Assembly (NCBI GenBank): GCA_934086185.1
Contig: CAKOHW010000006.1
Location: 1-64,000 of the forward strand
DNA: 64,000 nucleotides
Direction of reading: 5' to 3'
From: an uncultured Bacilli bacterium
GTDB lineage: Bacteria; Bacillota_I; Bacilli_A; RF39; UBA660
In this document: positions 1-8,321 of the stretch, one piece after another
Position numbering within the stretch: position 1 is the stretch's first letter
How the letters are laid out: every line of letters begins with the position of its first letter
Made by a program: the position numbers and the translations under genes
The notes under the pieces: model-generated
What the model was told of the DNA's origin: nothing
What the model saw: only the letters and a program-made list of their open reading frames with translations
Databases searched by the model: none

Positions 1-268
1 CTCCATATGTAACAGTAGCGTTTCCTTTATTAGTTGCAACAAATGTTTTTGTCCAACTTTTACCTGGTTCTACTGCACTATCTGTTATCAATTCATCATT
101 AACGTCTGCATACTCTAATATTAAATTGGCTGTTGTTACACTAATACTTTTGTCGTTAGTATTACCTTGTATTCTTGTTAAAAAGTATGCATATGTTAAT
201 CCTAATAATGTTAAAAGTACTATTGTTATTCCTACCACACTAACAATTATTTTTTGTTTCTTATTCAT
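1..268 (-). CDS. SipW-type signal peptide surface protein (N-terminal part, runs off left edge)
   Basis: Only the first 89 codons are in the window. The start is ATG at 268, preceded by an AGGAAG Shine-Dalgarno. The N-terminus begins MNKKQKIIV, followed by a hydrophobic segment ending TYAYFLTRIQGNTND. This is a SipW-dependent-type signal peptide, as in the TasA/camelysin class, so the protein is probably exported and assembled at the cell surface. The signal region is almost identical to that of the protein encoded at 53215-55140. The next part differs (LEYADVNDEL, then a TFVATNKGNA segment) but keeps the beta-sandwich pattern of the family. The C-terminus, where a variable domain could lie, is outside the window. 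Confidence 0.85.
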   Translation of the reverse strand, partial: MNKKQKIIVSVVGITIVLLTLLGLTYAYFLTRIQGNTNDKSISVTTANLILEYADVNDELITDSAVEPGKSWTKTFVATNKGNATVTYG

Positions 269-296
269 ATTTATTACTTCCTATCTTTATACTTAA

Positions 297-325
297 AGTT
301 TATCAAAATAATTTATCATTTACAA
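297..325 (-). promoter_or_regulatory. Promoter of the left-edge surface protein gene
   Basis: The minus strand reads TTGTAA, 17 nt, TAAACT, a good vegetative-type promoter ending about 29 nt before the start codon. A very similar block (TTGTAA, 17 nt, TAAAAT) precedes the paralog at 26251-28236, so it is a family promoter. Its -35 hexamer overlaps the -35 of the plus-strand promoter at 319-347. Confidence 0.6.
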
Positions 326-347
326 TACTTAAATTTTGTTTTATACT
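319..347 (+). promoter_or_regulatory. Promoter of candidate antisense RNA
   Basis: The plus strand reads TTTACA, a 17-nt spacer, then TATACT, which predicts a start near 354. About 65 nt downstream is a hairpin with a T-rich tail, so the predicted product is a short untranslated RNA. Confidence 0.55.
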
Positions 348-353
348 TAATTT

Positions 354-420
354 AGTAGAACATTCATTTATTTGAATGCCTACCGTTGTTTGGTGGCACA
401 CGTACTCGTGTGCTTTTGTT
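354..420 (+). ncRNA. Candidate type I antitoxin antisense RNA
   Basis: This is a predicted small RNA of about 65 nt. It runs from the plus-strand promoter to an intrinsic terminator: stem GCACACG (396-402) and CGTGTGC (407-413), loop TACT, tail TTTTGTT. A second hairpin forms near its 5' end (CATTCA at 361-366 with TGAATG at 373-378). It is antisense to the 3' part of the predicted toxin mRNA from 613 to about 358. There is no ORF in it. Prediction only. Confidence 0.5.
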
Positions 421-613
421 ATGTAATTAAACAAAACAGTTAACACATTATGTACTAGTGCCAGTTAAATAAACCTTTACCCCCTGAATAGAAGAAGTAT
501 TAGTGTACTCAACATGAGTAATATAAGTAATCTCTCAAAGGTTTGATTACGCATACTATCACACCCCTTTACTACTTAAATAGTTTGAGGTAAGCACTAA
601 AAAATGAATGTTC
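358..613. repeat. 12-bp inverted repeat bracketing the toxin transcript
   Basis: GAACATTCATTT at 358-369 is the exact reverse complement of 602-613. On the minus strand the second arm lies at the predicted transcription start and the first lies near the predicted 3' end. The mRNA could therefore pair its two ends, as in the long-distance interactions known for hok and other type I toxin mRNAs. Confidence 0.6.
477..554 (-). CDS. 25-residue hydrophobic peptide, candidate type I (Fst/TxpA/Hol_Tox-like) toxin
   Basis: The ATG at 554 is preceded, 9 nt away, by a strong AAAGGGG Shine-Dalgarno. The ORF ends with TAA at 477-479. The peptide has a short polar start (MRNQTFER) and a single hydrophobic helix (LLILLMLSTLILLLF), ending Arg-Gly. 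The pattern F-E-x-L followed by a hydrophobic run with S-T-L-I resembles the holin-like membrane toxins of Firmicutes. Supporting context is a good promoter directly upstream, a complementary pair of mRNA ends, and a predicted antisense RNA on the other strand. By family analogy it would insert in and depolarise the membrane. The gene is too short for ordinary gene callers. Function is inferred, not shown. Confidence 0.55.
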   Translation of the reverse strand: MRNQTFERLLILLMLSTLILLLFRG

Positions 614-621
614 GAGCTTTT

Positions 622-649
622 ATAATACTCACATAATTTATTATTTCAA
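622..649 (-). promoter_or_regulatory. Promoter of candidate type I toxin
   Basis: The minus strand reads TTGAAA (644-649), a 16-nt spacer, then TATTAT (622-627). The predicted start, near 613-615, falls at the first base of the 12-bp inverted repeat. Confidence 0.6.
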
Positions 650-681
650 GCATTTCGACAAAACTAGACAAAAATATATAT

Positions 682-903
682 TTAATCCAATACTTTTAAA
701 ATATTTGCTACCATATCTATATTACTTATTGTATCACTTACTTTGTTAGTAGTTACTTCTCTGTTATATTTTTTGTAGGCATCTATAAAGTCTTTATAAA
801 ACTTACTATCTCTATTTAAATACTTATACCAATAACTATGAGTTCGTAAATAATCATAGTGTTTTTTTTCTGTTTTTATTTTATACATTATATCTAATTC
901 CAT
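682..903 (-). CDS. ylbE: YlbE-like protein
   Basis: This 73-residue protein has the YlbE signature: an N-terminal YWYKYLNRD block, then F...A..KY. and a C-terminal helix (IDMVANILKVLD). Family function is unknown. It lies directly after ylbD, as in Bacillus, with its ATG abutting the TAA of ylbD (no gap), so translational coupling is likely. It is the last gene of its transcript. No strong terminator follows before the toxin promoter. Confidence 0.75.
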   Translation of the reverse strand: MELDIMYKIKTEKKHYDYLRTHSYWYKYLNRDSKFYKDFIDAYKKYNREVTTNKVSDTISNIDMVANILKVLD

Positions 904-1239
904 TTAATCACCAAAAAACTTTGTAATAGGTCGAGGAGTTTTGGGTATTTGAGTAGTTGTTCCTTTACTAGTTAGTTCTTGTATTAAATTAACTGCTTTT
1001 TGAGCATTATTTATATGTTTTTGTATATTATCCATATTTATATTTTTAAATAAAGTTGTTAATTCACCTATAGAATCTTCTTTAGTTTTAGAAAAAATTT
1101 TATTCCATGCATCTTCATTTTCTCCATAAATATCATATATTTCATAAAAATCTTGCCATGTACTTTCTTTATTTTTTACTAATGTTACAAGTTCTGGATG
1201 TTTAGATACAAATTCTTTAAACATAGTCTTTTTTTCCAT
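904..1239 (-). CDS. ylbD: YlbD-like putative coat protein
   Basis: This 111-residue protein has the YlbD pattern: F..FVSKHPEL near the N-terminus, then WQDFYEIYDIYGENEDAWNKIF, and a predicted coiled-coil-like C-terminal half. In Bacillus the family is annotated as a putative spore coat protein, and the gene sits next to ylbE there too. Its Shine-Dalgarno (AGGTGG, complement of 1246-1251) lies inside the 3' arm of the parC terminator, so read-through of that terminator, or a promoter within it, could decide whether it is made. It starts at the ATG at 1239 because no other start has a ribosome site. Confidence 0.75.
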   Translation of the reverse strand: MEKKTMFKEFVSKHPELVTLVKNKESTWQDFYEIYDIYGENEDAWNKIFSKTKEDSIGELTTLFKNINMDNIQKHINNAQKAVNLIQELTSKGTTTQIPKTPRPITKFFGD

Positions 1240-1279
1240 AAAAAACCACCTATTTAATTATATTTTTAATAGGTGGTTT
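1240..1279 (-). terminator. parC terminator overlapping the ylbD ribosome-binding site
   Basis: A 12-bp perfect stem (1268-1279 with 1243-1254) with a 13-nt loop is followed on the minus strand by six T that touch the ylbD ATG. The 3' arm contains AGGTGG. A TATAAT-like hexamer lies in the loop (complement of 1257-1262). Confidence 0.8.
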
Positions 1280-1301
1280 AATTCATTAATTTTATTGTTT
1301 T

Positions 1302-3800
1302 TTATAATTTAAAATCATTTATAAAGTCATCCATGGTCATTTCTTTATAAGTCTCAGTAGTTTCTTTCTTTTTAGGAAGTTCTATTTCATTTTCGTTTAT
1401 AGTAGTTAATTCACTTATTTTATATACATAATTTATTTTATTTTTTGTGATACTACTTCCTGTACTTATTTGATCCATTATTGGAATATCTGTACTTTTT
1501 AATACTTCTAAGTCTTCACCTGACATAATACCTATTTCATCACTTTTTTTAGTAATAAATGCATTAATAATTTCATAAGTAGTTGATTTAACTTTCTTTA
1601 TTAAAGTACTTCCTCTTTTTGCTCTACTTAGACTAGTAAGTTCATGTAGTTTTATACGTTTTGCTGTATTTCTATTTGTTATTATAGTTATGTATTCATC
1701 ATTATCACTATATGGTATACCTGATACTAATACATCATCTTTTAAATTAATACCTTTTACTCCGCTTGCTTTAACTCCTGATACTGGTATTTCATCTATA
1801 CTATAATTTAAATAATAACCAGATTTAGTAATAAGTATATTTTTATCATTACTGATTTCAGCACTCACTATTAAATCTTTGTCTTTTAATTTCATAGAAG
1901 TAAATGTTTTATTATATCTACTTACAATAAAGTCACCTAATTTAGTACGTTTAACCATACCATCTTTACTATATAAAACTATTTCTTGTTCTTTATTATT
2001 TTCAGTTATAACAAATGCATTAATTACATTATCATCTGGATGAATACTTACATAATTACTAACATGTTTACCTAAATCTTTCCATTTACATGATAATATT
2101 TCGTGTATTGGTAAGAATATATAATTACCCATACTAGTTATTATTACTAATTTATTTAAAGTATTAGTATCAAATTGTTTTAATACATAATCTCCAGGCT
2201 TTAATCCTGTTTCATCATCACTACTACTAAATGATTTTTTACTAACTTTCTTTAAATAACCATCATGAGTTAATAATACTATAACATTTTCTTTTACTAT
2301 TAAGTCATTAGCATCTATTTTTATTTCATTAACTACTTCACTAATTTCAGTCTTTCTTGGAATTGCATATTCTTTTTTTATACTATTTAGTTCTTTTTTT
2401 ATAACACTATCTAATTTTTTAGGGTTTGCTAGTATTTCATTTAATAAATCTATTGCTGCTCTTAATTTAGTTAATTTATCTTCTAATACAGTAACATCAA
2501 AATTAGTTAATCTATATAATTGTAAATCTAGTATTGCTGTTGCTTGTTCAATAGTAAAATCAAATTCTTTAACTAAGTTATCTCTAGCATCACTTTTGTT
2601 TTTACTTTTTCTAATACACGCTATTACTTCATCTAATATACTTAGTGCTTTGACTAAACCTTCTAATGTATGTATTTCTTTTTTTGCAGTTGCTAAATCA
2701 AATTCACTTCTAGCACGTATAACTTCTCTTTGATGTGCAATATATGCATCTAATATAGGGATGATGCCTAGTAGTCTTGGTCTTCTATTTACTATAGTAA
2801 CCATATTGTAATTATAGTTTGCTTGTAAATCAGTATTTTTTAATAAATAGTTTAATACTAAATTTTTATCAGCTCCAGCTTTTAAGTCAATTACTATACG
2901 TATATTTGAATCTTTATCCGATTCATCTCTAACTTCACTAATACCATCTATTTTTTTATCTATTCTAATATCGTCTATTCTTTTTACTAATAATTGTTTA
3001 TTAACTTCAAAAGGTATTTCAGAAACTACTATTTGTTCTTTTCCTTTATTTTTAACAAATTCACATTTACTACTTACTACAACTTTTCCTCTACCTTTTG
3101 TAAAAGCATCTTTTATTCCATTTAATCCTTGTACTATACCGCCTGTAGGAAAATCTGGACCTTTAACTATTTGCATTACGTCTTCTAGTGTACTATTAGG
3201 TTTTTCTATTCTTAGAATTGTTGCATCTATTATTTCTCCTAAGTTATGCGGAGGAATATTTGTTGCATATCCAGCAGAAATACCTGTTGTTCCATTTACT
3301 AAAAGATTAGGAAATTTAGCAGGAAGTACTGTTGGTTCCATTAAAGTATCACTATAGTTTGGAGCCATCATAACTGTATTTTTATCTATGTCTCTTAATA
3401 ATTCTTCTGTTATTTTTGCAAGTCTAGTTTCTGTATAACGATATGCTGCTGGTCCATCTCCATCTATTGAACCGTTGTTACCATCAATTTCTACTAATAT
3501 GTGATTTTGTTTCCAATCTTGACTCATTCTTACCATTGCTTCGTATACTGAAGAATCTCCATGTGGATGATATTTACCTAATACTATTCCAACTGCATTA
3601 GCACATTTTTTGAATTGTTTATCATATGTATTATGATCTTTATACATCGCATAAATAATTCTTCTTTGTACTGGTTTTAAACCATCTCTTACATCTGGTA
3701 TTGCTCTATCTTGAATTATATATTTAGAATATCTTGCAAATCGTTCTTCCATTATTTCTTCTAAACTATATTCATGTATTTTTTTTATTACGTCTTCCAT
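1302..3800 (-). CDS. parC: DNA topoisomerase IV subunit A
   Basis: ParC, 832 aa, is the breakage-reunion subunit of topoisomerase IV and decatenates chromosomes with ParE. The N-terminal winged-helix/tower region is complete. The HPHGDSS block spans residues 78-84, with Ser83 and Glu87 at the usual quinolone-determining positions, and the catalytic tyrosine is Tyr122 in AAYRYTE. The C-terminal half shows the beta-propeller repeats of the GyrA/ParC family. No parE is adjacent: the upstream gene is cysK with its own terminator, so parC appears to be monocistronic, unlike the parE-parC operon of Bacillus. GyrA is the alternative, but the propeller lacks an obvious GyrA box, so ParC is preferred. 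Confidence 0.9.
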   Translation of the reverse strand: MEDVIKKIHEYSLEEIMEERFARYSKYIIQDRAIPDVRDGLKPVQRRIIYAMYKDHNTYDKQFKKCANAVGIVLGKYHPHGDSSVYEAMVRMSQDWKQNHILVEIDGNNGSIDGDGPAAYRYTETRLAKITEELLRDIDKNTVMMAPNYSDTLMEPTVLPAKFPNLLVNGTTGISAGYATNIPPHNLGEIIDATILRIEKPNSTLEDVMQIVKGPDFPTGGIVQGLNGIKDAFTKGRGKVVVSSKCEFVKNKGKEQIVVSEIPFEVNKQLLVKRIDDIRIDKKIDGISEVRDESDKDSNIRIVIDLKAGADKNLVLNYLLKNTDLQANYNYNMVTIVNRRPRLLGIIPILDAYIAHQREVIRARSEFDLATAKKEIHTLEGLVKALSILDEVIACIRKSKNKSDARDNLVKEFDFTIEQATAILDLQLYRLTNFDVTVLEDKLTKLRAAIDLLNEILANPKKLDSVIKKELNSIKKEYAIPRKTEISEVVNEIKIDANDLIVKENVIVLLTHDGYLKKVSKKSFSSSDDETGLKPGDYVLKQFDTNTLNKLVIITSMGNYIFLPIHEILSCKWKDLGKHVSNYVSIHPDDNVINAFVITENNKEQEIVLYSKDGMVKRTKLGDFIVSRYNKTFTSMKLKDKDLIVSAEISNDKNILITKSGYYLNYSIDEIPVSGVKASGVKGINLKDDVLVSGIPYSDNDEYITIITNRNTAKRIKLHELTSLSRAKRGSTLIKKVKSTTYEIINAFITKKSDEIGIMSGEDLEVLKSTDIPIMDQISTGSSITKNKINYVYKISELTTINENEIELPKKKETTETYKEMTMDDFINDFKL

Positions 3801-3853
3801 ACTTTCACATCCTATTACTTATTTTATCAAATTTTACTAATTTAACAAATAAA

Positions 3854-3875
3854 AATTGACAATATTACGTCAATT
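3854..3875 (-). terminator. cysK operon terminator
   Basis: AATTGAC at 3854-3860 pairs with GTCAATT at 3869-3875. A T-rich tail follows on the minus strand, just after the cysK stop. Confidence 0.7.
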
Positions 3876-3917
3876 CTTATATAAATCTTATATTAATTAT
3901 ATATAATTTTGTTATAA

Positions 3918-4865
3918 TTAAACTTCTTTAATACTTATAAGTTCAATATTGTTAGATATTAAGTTTTTATCTTTATTAATATCTTTAGATAAATCAGTAG
4001 ATAAGTATTTTTTCATATCATCTGTGAATACTGTAACTACATTATCTAAATCACTTAAAACACATCCTAAGAAGTTGGCTCCACTTGATATACCTACACC
4101 TAAACCAAATTTTCTAGATAATAATCTAGACATATTTATTGCATCATCATCACATATATCTATAACTTTATCAATTAAATCCTTATCAACTAAACTTGGT
4201 ATAAAATCATCTCCTATACCTTCTATTTTATGACTACCTTCATTTATACCTTTACTTAATATTGGTAATTTATCGGGTTCTATTACAATAATTTTTATAT
4301 TTTTATCATATTCTTTTAAACGTTTACTTACTCCCATTAATGTTCCACCCGTTCCAATACCACTTACAAAACCATTAATATTATTTAGACTATTTATTAT
4401 TTCTTTTCCTGTTGTATTATAATGAGCTTCAATATTTTTTATATTATCAAACTGATTAGGTCTAAAGCCGTTTATTTTCTTACTTAATTCATCTGCTCTT
4501 TTAATACATTCTTTAAAGCCACCTTCTTCTTTCGAAACTAAATAAACGTTTGCACCATACATTTTCATGATATTGATTCTTTCACTACTTACCCAATCAG
4601 GCATAAATATATGAACACTGTGATTATATAATCGGCCTAATGCAGAAAATGATATTCCAGTATTACCACTAGTTGCTTCTATAATAGGCATACCTTTTTT
4701 TAAACTTCCATCTTTATAAGATTCATTTATTATATAGTCAGCTATTCTATCTTTTATACTTCCAGTATAATTATAATATTCTAACTTTGCATACATATCT
4801 TTAATTTTATTTTTATATTTATATGTAATTTTTATCATAGGAGTATTACCAATTAATTTATTCAT
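3918..4865 (-). CDS. cysK: Cysteine synthase family PLP enzyme
   Basis: This 315-residue fold-type II PLP enzyme probably makes cysteine from O-acetylserine and sulfide. It has the PLP lysine in GSIKDR (Lys38), the substrate loop TSGNTG (residues 65-70), and a phosphate-binding GTGGTLMG loop near residue 170. Length is normal for CysK/CysM. The start is the ATG at 4865 with an AGAGGTG site. It is the last gene of a sufB, P-loop protein, cysK series, so it may feed cysteine to Fe-S cluster assembly; that link is an inference. Cystathionine beta-synthase activity cannot be excluded. Confidence 0.85.
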   Translation of the reverse strand: MNKLIGNTPMIKITYKYKNKIKDMYAKLEYYNYTGSIKDRIADYIINESYKDGSLKKGMPIIEATSGNTGISFSALGRLYNHSVHIFMPDWVSSERINIMKMYGANVYLVSKEEGGFKECIKRADELSKKINGFRPNQFDNIKNIEAHYNTTGKEIINSLNNINGFVSGIGTGGTLMGVSKRLKEYDKNIKIIVIEPDKLPILSKGINEGSHKIEGIGDDFIPSLVDKDLIDKVIDICDDDAINMSRLLSRKFGLGVGISSGANFLGCVLSDLDNVVTVFTDDMKKYLSTDLSKDINKDKNLISNNIELISIKEV

Positions 4866-4907
4866 AAGACACCTCTTACTTTAATATATAGCTTTTTTAT
4901 TAATTTG

Positions 4908-5429
4908 TTATAAAATATCTTTATAGTTTTTATAATTTTCTATTTCTTTTATAATACTTTCAATACTTTTATTATCAACAGAAATACTTACTTTCTTTAT
5001 ATCATTAATAATTTTATTATTAACTAATTTTCTATCAAATTCATCATTTATATTTTTAGTAGTTAATAAAATAATATTATTAAATAATTTTATTTTATTA
5101 AGTATATTTATATCATCTATTAAAGTATAAGTATTCCCAAAATCTATTACTACTTTATCTTTTATATTATCTAGTACATAGTTTAAATGTTTCATTTCAT
5201 ATTTATGAATGTAATTTAATGCTTTTATCTTTCCATATTTTTCGATTAGTTTATAATATTTCTCACTATCAAAATCAGTAAAGTCATCAAAGAAAGAATG
5301 TTTTTCTCTATCTAAATTTATTAGTTTTAAGTTATATTTTTTAGATAAATATCTAGATACTTCACTTTTTTTAGTATTTGGTCCTCCAATTATTAGATAA
5401 CTATTATTTAATATATCTAAATCTTGCAT
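4908..5429 (-). CDS. P-loop kinase-like protein with degenerate Walker A
   Basis: This 173-residue protein looks like a shikimate/nucleotide-kinase fold. It opens with a beta strand and GGPNTKKSEVSRYL (residues 15-28), where a Walker A GxxxxGK[ST] would be. The second glycine is replaced by Lys but K-S is kept. It goes on with an Asp-containing VVIDFGN strand and I-I-L-L-T, consistent with a P-loop core. It overlaps sufB by 13 nt, and its own GGAAG site lies inside sufB. Known kinases of this length need the glycine-rich loop, so activity is doubtful. No specific family recognised. Confidence 0.6.
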   Translation of the reverse strand: MQDLDILNNSYLIIGGPNTKKSEVSRYLSKKYNLKLINLDREKHSFFDDFTDFDSEKYYKLIEKYGKIKALNYIHKYEMKHLNYVLDNIKDKVVIDFGNTYTLIDDINILNKIKLFNNIILLTTKNINDEFDRKLVNNKIINDIKKVSISVDNKSIESIIKEIENYKNYKDIL

Positions 5430-6724
5430 GAAACACTTCCGTTCATTAATCTATTTAATTCTACTGCATATTCCATTGGTAATTCACTTTTAAAATCGTT
5501 TATAAATCCCATAATAATCATATTTTTAGCAGTTTCTTCATCAATTCCTTTACTTTTTAAGTAAAATAATTTTTCTTCACTTATTTTAGATACGCTTGCC
5601 TCATGCTCAAGTATGCTAGAATCATTTAATACTATATTTTTTGGAATTGTATCACTAGTAGATGTATTATCTATTAATATAGTATCACATTTAATGTTTG
5701 CAATAGAATTTATAGCACTATTACTAATTTTAGTAGTTCCACGGTAATTACTGACTCCACCTTCACTTGCTATTGATTTACTAATTATACTACTTTTGGT
5801 ATTTTTGCCTAAATGTATCATCTTAGCACCAGCATCTAAATATTGACCCTTTTTAGCATATGCAATACTTATTGAGTTTCCTATAGAGTTATCACCTTTT
5901 AAAATACATGATGGATATTTCATTGTAACTTTACTTCCTATATTACCATCTACCCATTCCATTAAACCATTTTCTTCTACTATAGCACGTTTAGTAACTA
6001 GATTATAAACATCTGTACTCCAATTTTGAATAGTACTATATTTACATTTGGCATTTTTTCCTACATATATTTCTACAACTCCAGCATGTAGACTGTTTTC
6101 ACTATAAGTTGGTGCTGTACATCCTTCTATATATGATAGTTCTGCTCCCTCATCAACAATTATTATTGTTCTTTCGAATTGGCCCAATGAAACACTATTT
6201 ATTCTAAAGTAACTTTGAAGTGGTCTATCTAATTTTGTATATGGAGGAATATAAATAAATGTACCTCCACTCCATAATGCACCATTAAGTGCTGTATATT
6301 TATTTTCATTATATTTAACTAAATTATTAAAATATTTTTTAAATAGTTCTGGATAATTTTTTAATGCTTCATCTGTAGACATAAAAATAACTTTATCATT
6401 ATCAAATTTATTTTTATGATATATTACTTCACTTTCAAATTGGTTACTAACACCACATAAATATTTTTCTTCTGCTTCTATTACTCCAAGTTCTTTAAAA
6501 GTATTTTTTATATCACTATTTACATTATTCCAGTCATCAGTACTATCGCTAACTTTTTTGTAATAATTAATTTTACTAAAATCAAGTTCGATTTTTGGAC
6601 CAAAATTTGGATTATCTAACTCAAAAAAGGATTTTAAAGAATTAAGTCTAAAATCTAACATCCATGTAGGTTCGCCTTTTAATTTACTAATTTTCTTTAT
6701 TAAATCTTCATTTAAATTATTCAT
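5417..6724 (-). CDS. sufB: Fe-S cluster assembly protein SufB
   Basis: SufB is the scaffold subunit of the SUF complex (SufBCD) that builds Fe-S clusters. The beta-helix core is evident: GALWSGGTFIYIPP, YIEGCTAPTYSENSLHAG and EHEASVSKISEEKLFYLKSKGI near the end, all SufB hallmarks. I choose the ATG at 6724 (MNNLNEDL). An in-frame GTG at 6733 is possible but has no better ribosome site. SufB is usually the last gene of sufCDSUB; here sufC, D, S and U are not adjacent, because the upstream neighbour is an unrelated pilin gene with its own terminator. The missing partners must lie elsewhere. Confidence 0.9.
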   Translation of the reverse strand: MNNLNEDLIKKISKLKGEPTWMLDFRLNSLKSFFELDNPNFGPKIELDFSKINYYKKVSDSTDDWNNVNSDIKNTFKELGVIEAEEKYLCGVSNQFESEVIYHKNKFDNDKVIFMSTDEALKNYPELFKKYFNNLVKYNENKYTALNGALWSGGTFIYIPPYTKLDRPLQSYFRINSVSLGQFERTIIIVDEGAELSYIEGCTAPTYSENSLHAGVVEIYVGKNAKCKYSTIQNWSTDVYNLVTKRAIVEENGLMEWVDGNIGSKVTMKYPSCILKGDNSIGNSISIAYAKKGQYLDAGAKMIHLGKNTKSSIISKSIASEGGVSNYRGTTKISNSAINSIANIKCDTILIDNTSTSDTIPKNIVLNDSSILEHEASVSKISEEKLFYLKSKGIDEETAKNMIIMGFINDFKSELPMEYAVELNRLMNGSVSCKI

Positions 6725-6755
6725 AAAAATCACTATTTATATTGTAACAAAAAAA

Positions 6756-6773
6756 AGACTATTTTCATAGTCT
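6756..6773 (-). terminator. Terminator of pilin-like gene
   Basis: AGACTAT pairs with ATAGTCT (6756-6762 with 6767-6773), followed by a T run on the minus strand. The stem overlaps the stop codon of the 6772-8217 gene. Confidence 0.75.
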
Positions 6774-8217
6774 AATTTATTATAGTTGGATCATTATTGC
6801 AATCATCGCATTTCAATATATATGGACACGAAACACTTCCATAAGTATCTCCAACACAACTTTTATCAATTGAAATTTCAACTTTTTTATCTAATGTAAT
6901 AACTGGATAATAATCTATACCATCTATTATATAAAATCTAAATCTTGCATCTAAATCAGATGTTGTATAATTTGAACAATTTTGATGAGGTGTTAGATTT
7001 GATTTAAAGCCACATCCTGAATACCAAGATTCTTTTCCACTATCAAAATTTTCTATATGACTTGCATTATAATATTTTTCAAAGTTATAAACGTATGCAT
7101 TAGCATCTAAGTATGTTTTACCATTATAAAGTGAGTTGCTATAGTCATCTTTTGTTATAAAACCTAGATTAAGTTTAACTTTTTCTTTTTTTTTATAGTT
7201 ATACATATAATCATTTTCAATGATCATTTTTTTATAATATGAATCTATATTATCTATAAGTGGTGCTTTTTTAGCAGAATAACAATTATTTGGAGTTTTT
7301 GTAAAATTAACCCCGCTATATTCTGACATTATTTCAGAAGAAGTCCAAATAGTTGGAGATGAATATTTTAAATAATGAGAATATCTTAACCCAGAAAAAT
7401 AGCCATCTTTTGGTTCAATATCATTAGTCCAAACATCACCATAACAATAAACTTTTAGTGGACAATACCCTTGCTCATTACTTTCTGGATTATGAGCACG
7501 ATAATTTGATGTCCAATCGTTATCTCTACATGTATAAGTTTTTATGCCTGATTTATAATTATATGAATTATTTGTTTCTACAGGTTCTGAATAAACTAAT
7601 TTTATTATTCCATCTTGAATTGATATAATTCTCCACAAATTCGTATTTTTATTAGACCAATTAGACCAACTATCATTTAAAGTTGGATTAACTTTAAATT
7701 CTACATAATTATTAGGATTTTCTCCTTTTGCAACAAAATCTTTCTTATTTATGATTTCTTCGGACACAGAATTAGATTCAGTTGGACAAATGTAAACAAC
7801 TTCATCCGTATTTACATTCCATGATGCTATTGATGCTACTCTAAGAAGATTGTCACCACATGAATCATTACCTTTAAATTTTCCACTTAAAACTATGTTT
7901 GTTTTAGATAATAAAAAGTAATTTTTCTTATATTCTTTTTTAGGAAGGCCTTTAATATCAATTAGTCCATCATTTTTTAATACTTCTAAAGTAACTATTG
8001 CACCTTCAAAATTATCATTAACATTGTTAGTTATTTCTGGATGTTTATCTAAATATACTTCTAAAGCATTATTTAAAACTCTAGAATTTTTTTCTAATAA
8101 ATCTGCTGTTTTAATTTTTGTTAATTTGACAATAGATATAATACTTATTGTGCCAACTAAAGTTAATAAACTAATACAAATAATAATTTCAATTAATGTA
8201 AAACCTTTATTTTTCAT
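6772..8217 (-). CDS. Type IV prepilin-like protein with large C-terminal domain
   Basis: A prepilin leader (MKNKGFTLIEIIICISLL) carries the G-F-T-L-I-E cleavage/methylation motif, Glu at +5 and a hydrophobic helix. It is followed by an unusually long 440-residue periplasm-side domain; typical pseudopilins are 100-200 aa. That domain contains LWRIISIQDGIIKLVYSE and ends YYPVITLDKK...GDTYGSVSCPYIL. These segments resemble the CWRIVRIEGDGSIKI and LRPAVSL...GTQTNPYVV segments of the SipW-type surface protein at 53215-55140. The same outer domain thus seems to be displayed on two different anchors. It is monocistronic with its own terminator. No pilus ATPase or peptidase is in the window. Confidence 0.75.
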   Translation of the reverse strand: MKNKGFTLIEIIICISLLTLVGTISIISIVKLTKIKTADLLEKNSRVLNNALEVYLDKHPEITNNVNDNFEGAIVTLEVLKNDGLIDIKGLPKKEYKKNYFLLSKTNIVLSGKFKGNDSCGDNLLRVASIASWNVNTDEVVYICPTESNSVSEEIINKKDFVAKGENPNNYVEFKVNPTLNDSWSNWSNKNTNLWRIISIQDGIIKLVYSEPVETNNSYNYKSGIKTYTCRDNDWTSNYRAHNPESNEQGYCPLKVYCYGDVWTNDIEPKDGYFSGLRYSHYLKYSSPTIWTSSEIMSEYSGVNFTKTPNNCYSAKKAPLIDNIDSYYKKMIIENDYMYNYKKKEKVKLNLGFITKDDYSNSLYNGKTYLDANAYVYNFEKYYNASHIENFDSGKESWYSGCGFKSNLTPHQNCSNYTTSDLDARFRFYIIDGIDYYPVITLDKKVEISIDKSCVGDTYGSVSCPYILKCDDCNNDPTIIN

Positions 8218-8321
8218 ATAAACCTCTATACTATATGAATTTATTATAACTTATTAAAATATATTTGTAAATTATTTATTATTATTTATTATTTTTTGAA
8301 TAGTTGTAAAATGTAAATAAA

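Noticed and set aside
391..420. T-box-like GGTGGCAC followed by a hairpin
   Set aside because: No Stem I, no specifier and no downstream gene on the plus strand; the hairpin is better explained as the terminator of a short antisense RNA.
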